A stretch of DNA of 53,702 nucleotides, from assembly GCA_020048405.1 (NCBI GenBank), contig JAIFMP010000027.1, forward strand, positions 1 to 53,702, read 5' to 3'. The notes beneath the pieces were generated by a model. That model was not told the origin of the DNA, did not search any database, and worked only from the letters and a program-made list of their open reading frames with translations. Each line of letters begins with the position of its first letter. Positions within the stretch are counted from its first letter, which is position 1. This stretch comes from Hydrogenophaga sp. Lineage in GTDB: Bacteria; Pseudomonadota; Gammaproteobacteria; Burkholderiales; Burkholderiaceae_C. Position numbers and translations under genes: made by a program. Below, piece by piece: positions 14,844 to 24,195 of the stretch.

Positions 14844-17800
14844 CCCCACTACCCCCCGTAACCACCTTCACACCCTCCAACAAATCCCCAAACTTGCCGT
14901 AGTTCACCTTCACGCCGTCGTCCAGGTCTAGGGTGATGCGCATGTCGGCGTGGTGGCGCAGCTTTTCGTCGTAGGCCAGCAGTTCGGCTTGTTGTTTGCG
15001 CAGGGTTTCGGTTTGTTTGCGCAGCTTGGTGCGGGCGGCTGTGCTGGTGGCGGCGGCTGCGTCTTGCTCCAGCATCTCCAGGCGGTTGGCCATTTTTGCG
15101 GTGAGGGGAATGACGTACTCGGCGCGCATGCGGGCCAGGGTGCTTTCGTTGCAGCGGTGCAGGTACACCAGCGCCTGGAATGCGCCCTGCTTGCCGCTGC
15201 TGAACAGCCAGTAGATGGGCCGCTTCTTGTAGGTTTGCAGGTGGTCTTTGAAGAACTTGTCGGCGATGTAGCGGCGGATGGTTTCTGCCGGTGTCTCAGC
15301 CGCTTTGGCCCCCAGGCTCTCGGCCAGCCAGGCCATGTTTTCTTCCAAGGTGTCTGGCCCCCAGACGGCGAGCAGGAATTCACGGATGCGCTCGGGCGCG
15401 TCGTCGGCAAACCAGTGTTCGTCGGTCACGGGGAGGATGCCGTCGGCATCTGCCGCAAAGCGGGTGTAGCGGCTGGGGTCGAAGCCGACGTTGCCAGCGT
15501 GGGCATAAATGAGACCGGGCGCATCGAGGCTGTAGCGGCCCATCATGCAGCCGATGGCGTAGGAGATGAGGCGCTGGCAGTCTTTTTCGCGGTCGGCGCG
15601 AAAAAGTGCAATTCTTCCCTCGGCTACATCAGGGACCAATTCGCTTTGAAGATCAAAAGCATGGATAAATAGTCGATTGTTACTCTCTTCGATTGCCTTC
15701 AACTCTTGAACTCGCGCAATTGAAATTGCACTTGTCTCAGTCCAAAAATCTGCCAATCTATTAGACCTACAAATACTACCAAGTGATTCAAAATGCCAGG
15801 ATGTTTCCCTACTATCCCAATCGTCCTTGGAAATTTCTATCGCTCGATCAACGGCCCTCCTAACTTTGTCGGCATCAAACTGAACTGGGAATGGCAGTTG
15901 GTCAAAATATCCAATATGAAAATGCAAAGTTGGATTCAAAGCTTTGATCAGACCATTGACTATGTTAGTATTCAGAAACGCCAACCCAATATAAAAATCA
16001 TTCTTTGAATTCCAAAATGCGGAGTGGCCGGTTGCATCGTAAATAAATCCGCTTGGATAGTATCTAAACGCAGTGTCGCTTGACGTAATGTCCGACCAAC
16101 TAAGGGACTCGTTAAAAAATCTCCCACGGTCTTTAATGACATAATCTATATTCCCTTTCAGATAGGGATATTGATTTGTTACATATTCCTTAATTTCCTT
16201 GCCATCATCTTCCCAGTTCACAACAAATTCATGGTTGCCATACCACTTTCTGAACGCTCCGCCTTTGTTACATGGAAACCATCTTTGTTTTGACGCTCTT
16301 GCTTCCGCACTGCTACTGAGTCCCATCGCTATTCTGTCAATAGAGACTTCGTGCCACAACCTCATGAAGCGGCCGTTATTTGCAGTGGCCAACCCTTGCT
16401 TAGAATCAAAGCTATTGCCAAATGATGGGCATTTTTCGAATAGTGAAATCGTTCTTTCTGTAAGCCAATACGCAATAGGTGCCCCTGGGACTTTCCGAAA
16501 ATCATCTGGCTTAACAGTAAATCGCCATCCACAGTCAGGATTGCAAATTGCTTCGATAACTTTTTCCCCTTGAATCTCCTGTCCTGGGAAGTCACTTAAC
16601 CGAACGAACGACGATGCTAGTCCAGCAATGTGTGATTTTCCCAAAGTAAAGGTGCACAACGGTACCCGTACTTCGCCAGAAGCGTTGTATTCCAACTGAA
16701 CCAAAGTCGTTATAGACGCTTCATCAATAAAATGATTTCGCATTCCTTCATATGTTGAAATGAACATCCATACAAAGGGTGCCATAAAGCCCAAGTGCCC
16801 CGCTGGCTTTGTGAGTGAAAGATTCCGCATCATGAAGGCTGAAAACAAATCCTTTTCAAAACCTTTAAACGCCTCTTTCAAATATGCCTTCAATACAGGT
16901 GCCAAAAATTTGTTGCCCATGTATGGCGGATTCGCCACCACTGCATCAAACTGCATCGCCAGCACCTGCGCCTGTCGCACCAGCGGGGCCAGCTCAGCCG
17001 CAGCACCTTGTGCATACATGTCGCCCCCCTGCTGCACCAGTTCCAGCACCCCGGCCAGAGCATTCAGTTGGCTTTTCAGGGTGTAGGGAATCTGGATGAG
17101 CGAGCCAAAGGTTTTGGCATGTTCAAACGTATCGGCTAGCGCACGCACCGTGGCGCGTTGCACGCCAAACGGAGCCAGGTGGGTGGCGGCATCGTCGACG
17201 TTCAGGGCTTTGCTATCCTGCAAGCTCAGGACGTTCAGCCGGGGCGGGTTGGCCGGGTCGGCCAGCAGGCGGCGGTCATCGGCTCGGGCTTTCATCAGCA
17301 AGGCAAACCCGGCGAGCTGGGCGGCGCGGTCGTCAATGTCCAGCCCGTAGAGGTTTTTTTCCAGAATCAGGCGGGGGATGTCGCGCAGCCGGTAGCCGCG
17401 CTCCAGGTAGATGGCCTTGAGCACGTCGTAGGCCACCACCAGAATGTGCCCGCTGCCGCAGGCAGGGTCGAGCACGGTGATGGTTTCGGGGTTCAGCGTG
17501 TCGCCATCTTCAGCCACGCGGGTGTGGATGAGGGCATCGAGCTGGGCTTGCACCTCGGGTGTTTGCTCAGCGGGCTGTATGTAGTAGGGCCACTGGCTGG
17601 CCAGTGTGCTGGTGGGGTTGGCCATGAGCCACAGGCGGCCCACGCTGTTTTGCACCAGGTACTGCACGATCCAGTTGGGGGTGAACAGTTGGGTGGCGGC
17701 GGGGATGTCTTCGCTTTTGACCACCTTGCCAATGACTTGGTCTTTTTTCTCGCTGATGTAGAACTGGTAGAGCCAGCCGATGGCTTCAATGTCTTGCCAG

Positions 17801-18417
17801 TCTTCCTCGGGCACCCCGGCCACCAGCTTGGCGATGATGGAGTCGGTGCGCAGCAGGTTGTCGGGCAGCAGCAGCTCGGTGTCGTCGTCAATGCGCTCAA
17901 ACAAAAACGGCATGGTGCGCGACAGCTCGTTGCACTGGGCCACCAGCAGCAGCTTGTACAGGGCGTTGTCTTGGTTGCCTGCCAGTTGCAGGGCTTGCAC
18001 ACGCTCGGGTTGCATGCCGGGCAGTGCCACGTCTGCCGCGTGGCGCAGCAGTTCGGGCTGGCCGCCGTCGCGGCTTGAGAGGACTCGGTGGCCGTGATCG
18101 AGCAGTTCGTGAATCTCCATATAGCGCAGGGCCACCAGGCGGTTGAACCAGGTGTAGGCCACTTCTTCCATGGTTTGCGCAAAGGCTTCGGCCTGGGTGG
18201 CCGCGCTGTGGCGGGCAATGCGGTCAAGCAAAGCCTTGCGCTGATCTGCCACTTTGGCGGGCCACTCCACCCCGTCGATGATGGCCACGCCCCCGCTGAC
18301 GCTGGCCGATGACACATGCGTTGCCGTGATGCCCAGCAGCGAGGCGCGGGCGGTGACGGCGGTGATGAAGTCTTTGCGGGCCTGCGGTGCGTAGGACTTG
18401 AGGTTGGATTTGTTCAT
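14836..18417 (-). CDS. pglX: BREX adenine-specific DNA methyltransferase PglX
   Basis: A protein of 1193 residues from ATG 18417 (M-N-K-S-N-L-K-S-Y-A-P-Q-A-R). PglX (BrxX) methylates the N6 of adenine in a short non-palindromic site and marks host DNA against BREX. Motif I, L-D-P-A-C-G-S-G-H, is near residue 316 and binds S-adenosylmethionine; motif IV, A-N-P-P-Y, is near residue 496 and is the catalytic motif. Residues from about 500 to 935 (roughly 15605-16930) are encoded by clearly AT-richer DNA than the flanks, which suggests that the target-recognition part was exchanged by recombination. The C-terminal 65 codons are duplicated at 12007-12201. An in-frame start at 18492 lacks support. 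The gene reads through without defect. Confidence 0.95.
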   Translation of the reverse strand: MNKSNLKSYAPQARKDFITAVTARASLLGITATHVSSASVSGGVAIIDGVEWPAKVADQRKALLDRIARHSAATQAEAFAQTMEEVAYTWFNRLVALRYMEIHELLDHGHRVLSSRDGGQPELLRHAADVALPGMQPERVQALQLAGNQDNALYKLLLVAQCNELSRTMPFLFERIDDDTELLLPDNLLRTDSIIAKLVAGVPEEDWQDIEAIGWLYQFYISEKKDQVIGKVVKSEDIPAATQLFTPNWIVQYLVQNSVGRLWLMANPTSTLASQWPYYIQPAEQTPEVQAQLDALIHTRVAEDGDTLNPETITVLDPACGSGHILVVAYDVLKAIYLERGYRLRDIPRLILEKNLYGLDIDDRAAQLAGFALLMKARADDRRLLADPANPPRLNVLSLQDSKALNVDDAATHLAPFGVQRATVRALADTFEHAKTFGSLIQIPYTLKSQLNALAGVLELVQQGGDMYAQGAAAELAPLVRQAQVLAMQFDAVVANPPYMGNKFLAPVLKAYLKEAFKGFEKDLFSAFMMRNLSLTKPAGHLGFMAPFVWMFISTYEGMRNHFIDEASITTLVQLEYNASGEVRVPLCTFTLGKSHIAGLASSFVRLSDFPGQEIQGEKVIEAICNPDCGWRFTVKPDDFRKVPGAPIAYWLTERTISLFEKCPSFGNSFDSKQGLATANNGRFMRLWHEVSIDRIAMGLSSSAEARASKQRWFPCNKGGAFRKWYGNHEFVVNWEDDGKEIKEYVTNQYPYLKGNIDYVIKDRGRFFNESLSWSDITSSDTAFRYYPSGFIYDATGHSAFWNSKNDFYIGLAFLNTNIVNGLIKALNPTLHFHIGYFDQLPFPVQFDADKVRRAVDRAIEISKDDWDSRETSWHFESLGSICRSNRLADFWTETSAISIARVQELKAIEESNNRLFIHAFDLQSELVPDVAEGRIALFRADREKDCQRLISYAIGCMMGRYSLDAPGLIYAHAGNVGFDPSRYTRFAADADGILPVTDEHWFADDAPERIREFLLAVWGPDTLEENMAWLAESLGAKAAETPAETIRRYIADKFFKDHLQTYKKRPIYWLFSSGKQGAFQALVYLHRCNESTLARMRAEYVIPLTAKMANRLEMLEQDAAAATSTAARTKLRKQTETLRKQQAELLAYDEKLRHHADMRITLDLDDGVKVNYGKFGDLLEGVKVVTGGSGDD
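14838..15032 (-). repeat. pglX 3' tail, copy B (intact gene)
   Basis: Direct repeat partner of 12007-12201: 195 nt, same orientation, about 95% identity without gaps. Recombination between the two copies would delete 2831 bp containing HEPN-2, the LRR-like gene and the two-domain gene, and would leave pglX fused in frame to HEPN-1. Confidence 0.9.
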
Positions 18418-18588
18418 GGCGGGGTGTGACAGATTCTTATGATCGAAAGCGGCTCTAGCGCTTTTCTGTATTGGGTTTTTAGCTATCGCCAATGCGTCTT
18501 ATGAGGTGATGATGCCTACGCCGTCTCTGCGCTTTTTGCACCGGAAAAAAGAGATTCAAGAAATGACATCGGCACTACCTGATGTTGA

Positions 18589-19302
18589 TTAATTGGCACA
18601 AGTACAGAATTCGAGCGACCGATCGCAGGCTTGGCATCTCCACGCTGTCGTGTTGGGCGCGGCGGGTGGCATTGCTTCATGCGCAACCACAGGGATTTCT
18701 TTGGGGTCCATTCGTGTAAAGCGATCAGGCTGCGTGTACGGGATACCTTGATCCAGTTCGTAGCGCCTGATCTTGGCGTAGGCCTTGTCCAGCTCTGCCA
18801 ACAACGTCTTGACCTCGTGGTCCCTGTCTTTTTCGTGCAGCGCCGAATGTGCGATGGCAGCTTGGTGGTAATCGTGGGTTGTTTCGTACAGCCCGGTGAC
18901 GTATGCCAACTCATCCCGCAAACCCTGCACGGTCTCATGCACAGCTTGCTTTTCTTCCAACAACCGCTGGTACTTGACCTTGGCATTAATGTCTACGCGG
19001 ATGGATTCTTTATGGGCCTCCGTAACAGCCATCTCCAGCTCAGCAATTCGGGCGTGCAGTTGCTTTCGATTTACCAGCGCAGCCTTGAGTGCATTGAAGC
19101 GTGCCCATGCAACTTCAAATCCTGTGGAAGGCCTCTGTTCGCCTGAGTTAACCCGGAGCAGCTGCTCTTGCTTGTCACTTGCAGCAAGGGCTTCACCAGA
19201 CACCAGCTTTTGAACGGCTTCAAAGTGCGTGTCGATCATGTCCTTTTCGTGCTGCGTGAAAAACGCCAACAGGTCTTCCGGAACACCGTCAAAAACTGAC
19301 AT
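18589..19302 (-). CDS. Coiled-coil protein with C-terminal zinc-knuckle-like cysteines, between brxC and pglX
   Basis: A protein of 237 residues from ATG 19302. Residues of about 70 to 185 form long charged helices with heptad character (for example L-H-A-R-I-A-E-L-E-M-A-V-T-E-A-H and L-L-E-E-K-Q-A-V-H-E-T), a probable coiled coil. The C-terminus W-R-C-Q-A-C-D-R-S-L-E-F-C-T-C has C-x2-C and C-x-C pairs that could hold one zinc ion. No enzyme motif. It begins 25 nt after brxC ends, in the same direction, so it is probably part of the BREX transcript. I know of no core BREX gene of this kind; it is likely an accessory factor. Confidence 0.72.
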   Translation of the reverse strand: MSVFDGVPEDLLAFFTQHEKDMIDTHFEAVQKLVSGEALAASDKQEQLLRVNSGEQRPSTGFEVAWARFNALKAALVNRKQLHARIAELEMAVTEAHKESIRVDINAKVKYQRLLEEKQAVHETVQGLRDELAYVTGLYETTHDYHQAAIAHSALHEKDRDHEVKTLLAELDKAYAKIRRYELDQGIPYTQPDRFTRMDPKEIPVVAHEAMPPAAPNTTAWRCQACDRSLEFCTCAN

Positions 19303-19327
19303 ACCGCCTCCCTATCTGATTGCCTTG

Positions 19328-22300
19328 TTACTGCACCCGGGCCTTCTTGCCTGACCGCACGGTCGCCAGCAGCTCAGCCTTGAGCTGCGACACAAAGCCC
19401 TCGACGTCGGCCTCGCTTTCAAGGTAGGTTTTGCTGCCCATGTCGGCCACGCGCACCACTTGAATGGGTTTAGCCACGGGTACTACCTTTTGCACAGGTG
19501 GTCGCGTCGAGGCACCCGGCTTGTCCACTGGCTGAGGAGGTGGCGGTGTTGCGGCTTTGTCTTTGGCGGCTTGGGCCAGTAAGTCCATCACCTCGTCCAG
19601 CAGGGTTACACCACGCTCTTGCAGCATGAAGATTCGGGGAATGCTGCTGATGCTGGCTACCTGGGTTTTGAGGTCTTGCAGGGGCTTGAGCACTTTGTTG
19701 CGCAGCTCAGGCGTTGCCTGTGCCGCATCGAGTGCCTGGGTGGCTTCGGCCAGTTTGGCGCTGATGGAGTTCAGTGCTTTTTCGCGGCGCTCGGCGGCCA
19801 GGGCTTCGTTGGCTTTGTCTAGCGCGGTGACCAAGGGCTCAATCTGGTTGACCTGGCCGTAGGGCGCGGGGTTGGCGCGAATGGCTTCCAGCTTAGTCAG
19901 TGCAGCGGCGGCTTGGGGGTCTTTAACCAGGGCGTCGTGGTTGTCGGACACGGTGTTGAGCGTGTCGAGCAGGCGCACCCAGGTTGCCACCTGGGTTTTG
20001 TAGAAGCTCAGCACATCGTGCGTGTCTTCAGCCAGATCGAGCCAGTCGTTCTTCTTGGCCACCACGGCTTCGATGAACTCGTAGCTGTCGCGGATGGCCA
20101 GTTGTTTGTCGATGGTGCCCAGGGCTTTGACCACATCTGCCCCGCCAGGGTAGTGCTTTTGCTCTGACTTGACGCGGGCGCGCTCCAGGTCGCCTTTCAG
20201 GGTGAGCAGGTTCTCTTTGAAGGTGGCGACCAGGGTGTCTTGCTCGTCGGGCGGCATTTGCGCAAACAGGTCGCGGTGGATGTCGCGGGCCTTTTGGCGG
20301 GTGGCGTTGTCGTTGGTTTTCTTTTTGAGGATGGAAACGTTGCGAAACCGGGCTTCTTTGGTCAGGGGTTCGATGGCACCGGGGCCGTCGAGGTCGTTGC
20401 CTTCCATGACGAGCTTGATTTCGCCTGCCATGAATAGTCGGGCGACCAGCAGCACGGTTTCCCACGCGGGCCGCCAACCCCAGGGGGCCTTGGCAAAGCG
20501 GTCCACCACGTCGGACAGCAGCACGCGGTTCTGGCTGGCTGCTATGCCCAGGTAGCTGCGCATTTCGGCCAGTGCCAGGGGGTTGCCTTCTTCGGTGGTG
20601 GCTTCGGCTATCTTGCTTTGGGTGAAGCTGTCGGCGGTGAGCACGGCGCGGATCTCGGCCACGGGGTCAGCCGCACGCACTTTGATGTAGCCCAGCTTGC
20701 TGAAGGTGTTGGACACCAGATAGTTCAGCAGCTCGTCCACCAGGGTGCTGGGAGCCTGGCCTTTGACATGGGGCTGTTGACCCAGGGCGTAGACCTTGCC
20801 GTTGGTCATCATGCTGGCCAGTTGCAGCAGCAGGCGGGCGCGGCGGTCGCGGTTTTCTTCCTTGCGATCCATGAGGATGCGCTTCAATGCTGGGGTGGCC
20901 AGGTCGTTTTTGGGGCCGATGTACTTTTCAATTTGCAGGTAGGTGCGCAGCTCCACGTCCACCCGGCCTTCGTTGGCCAGTTTGAGGATGGCGCGGCCTG
21001 CCCCTTCGGCGCTGCGGCCTATGCACTTGGCTTCGCTCATCAGCTCGTAGTCGCCGCCCACGGGGGTGAGCACTTCCAGCGTGAGGTCGTGGTTGGCCTG
21101 ACGGTAAGGGGCACCGTCAAGCAGGCGGTTGTAGTCGTAGTCGGCCTTGGTGTCGCGGTGGCGCACTTTGTTTTGGCCGCTGAGGATTTCGTCAAACACC
21201 AGTTCGGCCACCAGGCGGCTGAGTTCGGCGCTGGACACGTCCACCGATTTGATTTCCTGCGTGACGCTGCGCTCTTCGTTGGTGAGGAAGAACCACAATT
21301 CGCCATTGCGGTTGACGAGGTTTTGGCGCTCCAGCCGCTCCAGGCTATCTGAAATGGCGCGCTTCAAGGCCAGTTTGTCAGCATCGATCTGGTCAAGGCA
21401 CAGGGTGGCCAGGTTGTCGACCGTGCCTTTGACGGCTTCGGCATAGCGAATGAGGAAGAGCGCGCGCAGCAGCTTGATGTCGTCAAACTTTTCGGGATTT
21501 TTGTGCAGGCCGAGGTTGTCTGAGGCCTGGTCAATGGCGCGTTTGACGGCGGGCTCCAGGAACGACTCTATGGCGGGGTAAAAGTCGTACAGGGGCACTA
21601 GGGCATCGGTGCCGCGCTGACCGTTGCGCACGGCGGCGGTTTGGAAGGCGTCGAGCATGGAGCGCTCGCCTTTGGCCAGGTGCACGCCGGTGGCCCCCAC
21701 GCGGCGGATGGACTCGAACACCTTTTGCAGCAACTGGAACTGGTAGGGCGCAAAGGGGTAGTGGGCGGCAAAGTCTTCGGCGCTTTGGATGCGCTTGAAG
21801 GTGAACGCAGTCTCGGCAAACGAGAGCTGGTTGTTGATGATGTCGCCCTTGGCCGACCACACGGCTTCGAGTGCGGCCTTCGCCGCAGGAGTTTTTTCCA
21901 GCAGGCGGTGGGCAATGACTTCGTCAGTGTTGGAGCTGGAGAGAAGCAGCCGGGTGTGGAAGCGGCCTTGAATTTTGGAGAAGTCTTGGCCGTTGGCTTT
22001 ACTGCCTTCGCCCAAGGTGGCGTCAATGTCGGCCTGGCTGGTGACGATGACCCATGCCCTGCCCTTGCACTGGGTGCCCAGTTGCTCGGTGATGGTTTGC
22101 AGGTTGAGCATGAGCTGGGTGTTGTTGCCAATGAACTGGCCCACCTCGTCCACCAGAAACACCACGCGGTGCTGCGGCCCTTTGCTTTGCAGGTAGGTGT
22201 TGACCAGCGCGGCAAAGCCCTCGATGTTGACTTTGTGGCGCTCGCGCGCGTCGTCAAACCATTTGCCAGCGGAGTCTGTCGACATGCCCAGCGCCTGGCT

Positions 22301-22960
22301 GAGGCCAGCGATGACGTCGTCGCGCAGGAAGTCCACCGCGTCGCGTTCTGCCGCCCAATCGTTGCCGTTGGAGGCTTTGAATGCAGCCTTGAAGGCGTCG
22401 AATGCGCCTTTGCCAATCAGGTGGCGCTCCATGTCGGCCACATGGGGGGCGTCGCCTGAAAGGCCCTGCATTTCATTGAACACGCGCAGGAACACTTGCA
22501 GGATGGCGTCGCGGTCGTTCTTGGCATCGGCCTTTGAGTCGATGTTGAACAGGATGACATCGGTCTGCCCGGCCACGGCGCGCTTCATGTCGCCCAGCAA
22601 CATGGGGTCTTTGAGCTTGCTTTGGAAGAAGTCGAGCGCGCGTTTGGCCTGACCTGTACCGGGTTGCTCTGCCTCCAGGTTGGAGAGCAGGTAGGACAGG
22701 ATTTTGATGAAGTGCGATTTGCCGGAGCCGAAGAAACCCGACACCCACACGCCCATGCGCGAGGCGATGGCTGGGTCGTTGGGGTACTGGGCGGTGGCCA
22801 GATAGGCGTCGAAGAACTTGCGCAGGTATTCGGTGACCTGTTTGGTTGCGACGTATTCGTCAAGCTCTTGCCAGACGCTTTCGGCGTCGCGCTGGTCGGC
22901 CTTGATGACGCCGTTGATGGGCCGGTCTATGGGTTTGACGAAGAGTTCTTTGATTTGCAT
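19328..22960 (-). CDS. brxC: BREX P-loop ATPase BrxC
   Basis: A protein of 1210 residues, the standard size of BrxC (PglY), the large P-loop ATPase of BREX. Walker A is V-S-G-F-F-G-S-G-K-S-H-F near residue 78 and Walker B is V-V-F-L-V-D-E-V-G-Q-F near residue 268. A long helical middle part and a Pro/Ala-rich linker near residue 1160 precede a basic C-terminus ending R-S-G-K-K-A-R-V-Q. It starts at ATG 22960, 72 nt after brxB, and is GC-rich like brxA, brxB and pglZ. No defect is visible. It is required with BrxB, PglX and PglZ for methylation in studied type 1 systems. Confidence 0.96.
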   Translation of the reverse strand: MQIKELFVKPIDRPINGVIKADQRDAESVWQELDEYVATKQVTEYLRKFFDAYLATAQYPNDPAIASRMGVWVSGFFGSGKSHFIKILSYLLSNLEAEQPGTGQAKRALDFFQSKLKDPMLLGDMKRAVAGQTDVILFNIDSKADAKNDRDAILQVFLRVFNEMQGLSGDAPHVADMERHLIGKGAFDAFKAAFKASNGNDWAAERDAVDFLRDDVIAGLSQALGMSTDSAGKWFDDARERHKVNIEGFAALVNTYLQSKGPQHRVVFLVDEVGQFIGNNTQLMLNLQTITEQLGTQCKGRAWVIVTSQADIDATLGEGSKANGQDFSKIQGRFHTRLLLSSSNTDEVIAHRLLEKTPAAKAALEAVWSAKGDIINNQLSFAETAFTFKRIQSAEDFAAHYPFAPYQFQLLQKVFESIRRVGATGVHLAKGERSMLDAFQTAAVRNGQRGTDALVPLYDFYPAIESFLEPAVKRAIDQASDNLGLHKNPEKFDDIKLLRALFLIRYAEAVKGTVDNLATLCLDQIDADKLALKRAISDSLERLERQNLVNRNGELWFFLTNEERSVTQEIKSVDVSSAELSRLVAELVFDEILSGQNKVRHRDTKADYDYNRLLDGAPYRQANHDLTLEVLTPVGGDYELMSEAKCIGRSAEGAGRAILKLANEGRVDVELRTYLQIEKYIGPKNDLATPALKRILMDRKEENRDRRARLLLQLASMMTNGKVYALGQQPHVKGQAPSTLVDELLNYLVSNTFSKLGYIKVRAADPVAEIRAVLTADSFTQSKIAEATTEEGNPLALAEMRSYLGIAASQNRVLLSDVVDRFAKAPWGWRPAWETVLLVARLFMAGEIKLVMEGNDLDGPGAIEPLTKEARFRNVSILKKKTNDNATRQKARDIHRDLFAQMPPDEQDTLVATFKENLLTLKGDLERARVKSEQKHYPGGADVVKALGTIDKQLAIRDSYEFIEAVVAKKNDWLDLAEDTHDVLSFYKTQVATWVRLLDTLNTVSDNHDALVKDPQAAAALTKLEAIRANPAPYGQVNQIEPLVTALDKANEALAAERREKALNSISAKLAEATQALDAAQATPELRNKVLKPLQDLKTQVASISSIPRIFMLQERGVTLLDEVMDLLAQAAKDKAATPPPPQPVDKPGASTRPPVQKVVPVAKPIQVVRVADMGSKTYLESEADVEGFVSQLKAELLATVRSGKKARVQ

Positions 22961-23032
22961 TTTTTCTATTCCCTGGAAACTTGGCGCTGAGGTTCGGTGC
23001 TGTTGTCTGGTGAAAGTGCGTGTGCTGAGTGG

Positions 23033-23611
23033 TCAGGTCACCAGGCGGAAGGCGCGGTAGTAGTTGTCGTCGGACAGCGTGTTGAACAGGCTGAGCGATT
23101 GACCGTTGTAAGTGCCCGGATACAGCATCAGGAGCGGGGTGTGACGCATGTGCGGGTGCAGAGCCGACAACAGCGTGTGGGTGCGCAACATTGGGTAGAC
23201 GGCCCCCACGCCTTTAATGATGAGCAAGTCGAGTTGGGTGACGTCGAGCTGTTCTGCCAGCCGGGCGGCGAGGCGGTCTTCTTTGAGCACGGAGCGCAGA
23301 GAGGCGAGCACGGCTGCATCGCCCTTGCTGGCCTGCATCTCGCAGGCTTTGTCGAAAAGCTTGCGCTCTTCAAGCAGATCGACGACCAGTTGAAACAGGT
23401 CAACCGTTTGGAAGCGGGTGGTTGGCGAGTGTTTGCTAAGACCGGGCACGATGACATTGGCGAGCCAGTCGCGCATGGCCATTTCTTGCTCGGGGGGGTA
23501 ATCAAAAATCCAAAAGCCGATTTCTCCGCCAGCGCCCAAGTTGCTGAGCACATCGGGAGACGTGAGGCGGGGAAGGATCTGGTTGAGCCGTTCTTCAAAT
23601 TGGGTGGTCAT
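23033..23611 (-). CDS. brxB: BREX protein BrxB
   Basis: A protein of 192 residues, the typical length of BrxB (DUF1788 family), a small cytoplasmic BREX core protein needed for methylation and defence. From ATG 23611 it reads M-T-T-Q-F-E-E-R-L-N-Q-I; G-F-W-I-F-D-Y-P-P-E-Q-E, I-I-K-G-V-G-A-V-Y-P-M-L-R-T-H and the C-terminal P-L-L-M-L-Y-P-G-T-Y-N-G are the conserved blocks. The ATG overlaps the TGA of brxA (ATGA), giving coupled translation in the order brxA-brxB-brxC. Starts further upstream would lie inside brxA and are rejected. Confidence 0.94.
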   Translation of the reverse strand: MTTQFEERLNQILPRLTSPDVLSNLGAGGEIGFWIFDYPPEQEMAMRDWLANVIVPGLSKHSPTTRFQTVDLFQLVVDLLEERKLFDKACEMQASKGDAAVLASLRSVLKEDRLAARLAEQLDVTQLDLLIIKGVGAVYPMLRTHTLLSALHPHMRHTPLLMLYPGTYNGQSLSLFNTLSDDNYYRAFRLVT

Positions 23612-24192
23612 CGGTGGAAATCCATGACGTTGAGGGTGTCGCGCGCACCCAGGCGAATGAGCTGCTGCTTCACCACGGGGTGCAGCATGGGCGGCGTGAG
23701 TGAGGGCTGGCGGGTGGAGGCCAGAAACTTGGTTTCCGCCAGGATGCGCATGACCACTTGGTACAGCTTGGTGCGGGTGGATGCGGCCCACTGGCCCACA
23801 ACGGGGTCACGTTGGGCGCAGTCGGCCAGGAAGGATTCCCAGGCCAATGGTGAAAGTTGTGTTTCCAACCGTTGCAGGGCTGGGCCGTACACGGTGCGCA
23901 GAAACTCGCCCAGCAAATGGCTGTGGCGAATGGCTGCGGCCAGCAGCATTTGGGAAGCGGTTTCCCCATCGCCATCTGCAATGAGGCCCCAAGCTTGGGT
24001 ATCCAAAGTTTCCAGCCGTTTGCGAATGAGGGTGGCCTGGCGCTTGGCGGTGGCTGGGGTCTTTTGCAGCAGGTTGTCTTGGTACAGGGCAGCGTCCCAA
24101 GCCTTTGGTGTGGGCTGGGTCAACAGCAGGCGCGCCAGGCGACGGCTTTCAGGCAGCAACAGGGAACCAGCGGAGATTTCGGCGTTGAACAT
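23608..24192 (-). CDS. brxA: BREX protein BrxA
   Basis: A protein of 194 residues, matching BrxA (DUF1819 family), a small DNA-binding protein that resembles the antitermination factor NusB in fold. It begins M-F-N-A-E-I-S-A-G-S-L-L-L-P-E-S-R-R-L-A and has K-A-W-D-A-A-L-Y-Q-D-N-L-L-Q and a helical remainder. Its ATG at 24192 lies only 3 nt after the reconstructed stop of brxR (24196-24198), which supports one operon from brxR onwards. BrxA is dispensable or only modulating in some studied systems. No defect seen. Confidence 0.93.
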   Translation of the reverse strand: MFNAEISAGSLLLPESRRLARLLLTQPTPKAWDAALYQDNLLQKTPATAKRQATLIRKRLETLDTQAWGLIADGDGETASQMLLAAAIRHSHLLGEFLRTVYGPALQRLETQLSPLAWESFLADCAQRDPVVGQWAASTRTKLYQVVMRILAETKFLASTRQPSLTPPMLHPVVKQQLIRLGARDTLNVMDFHR

Positions 24193-24195
24193 GGT

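Noticed and set aside
18516-18986. Second frame over the coiled-coil gene, ending M-S-F-L-E-S-L-F
   Set aside because: Most of it is out-of-frame translation of the 18589-19302 gene. The last 17 codons could be a gene remnant but are too short to call.
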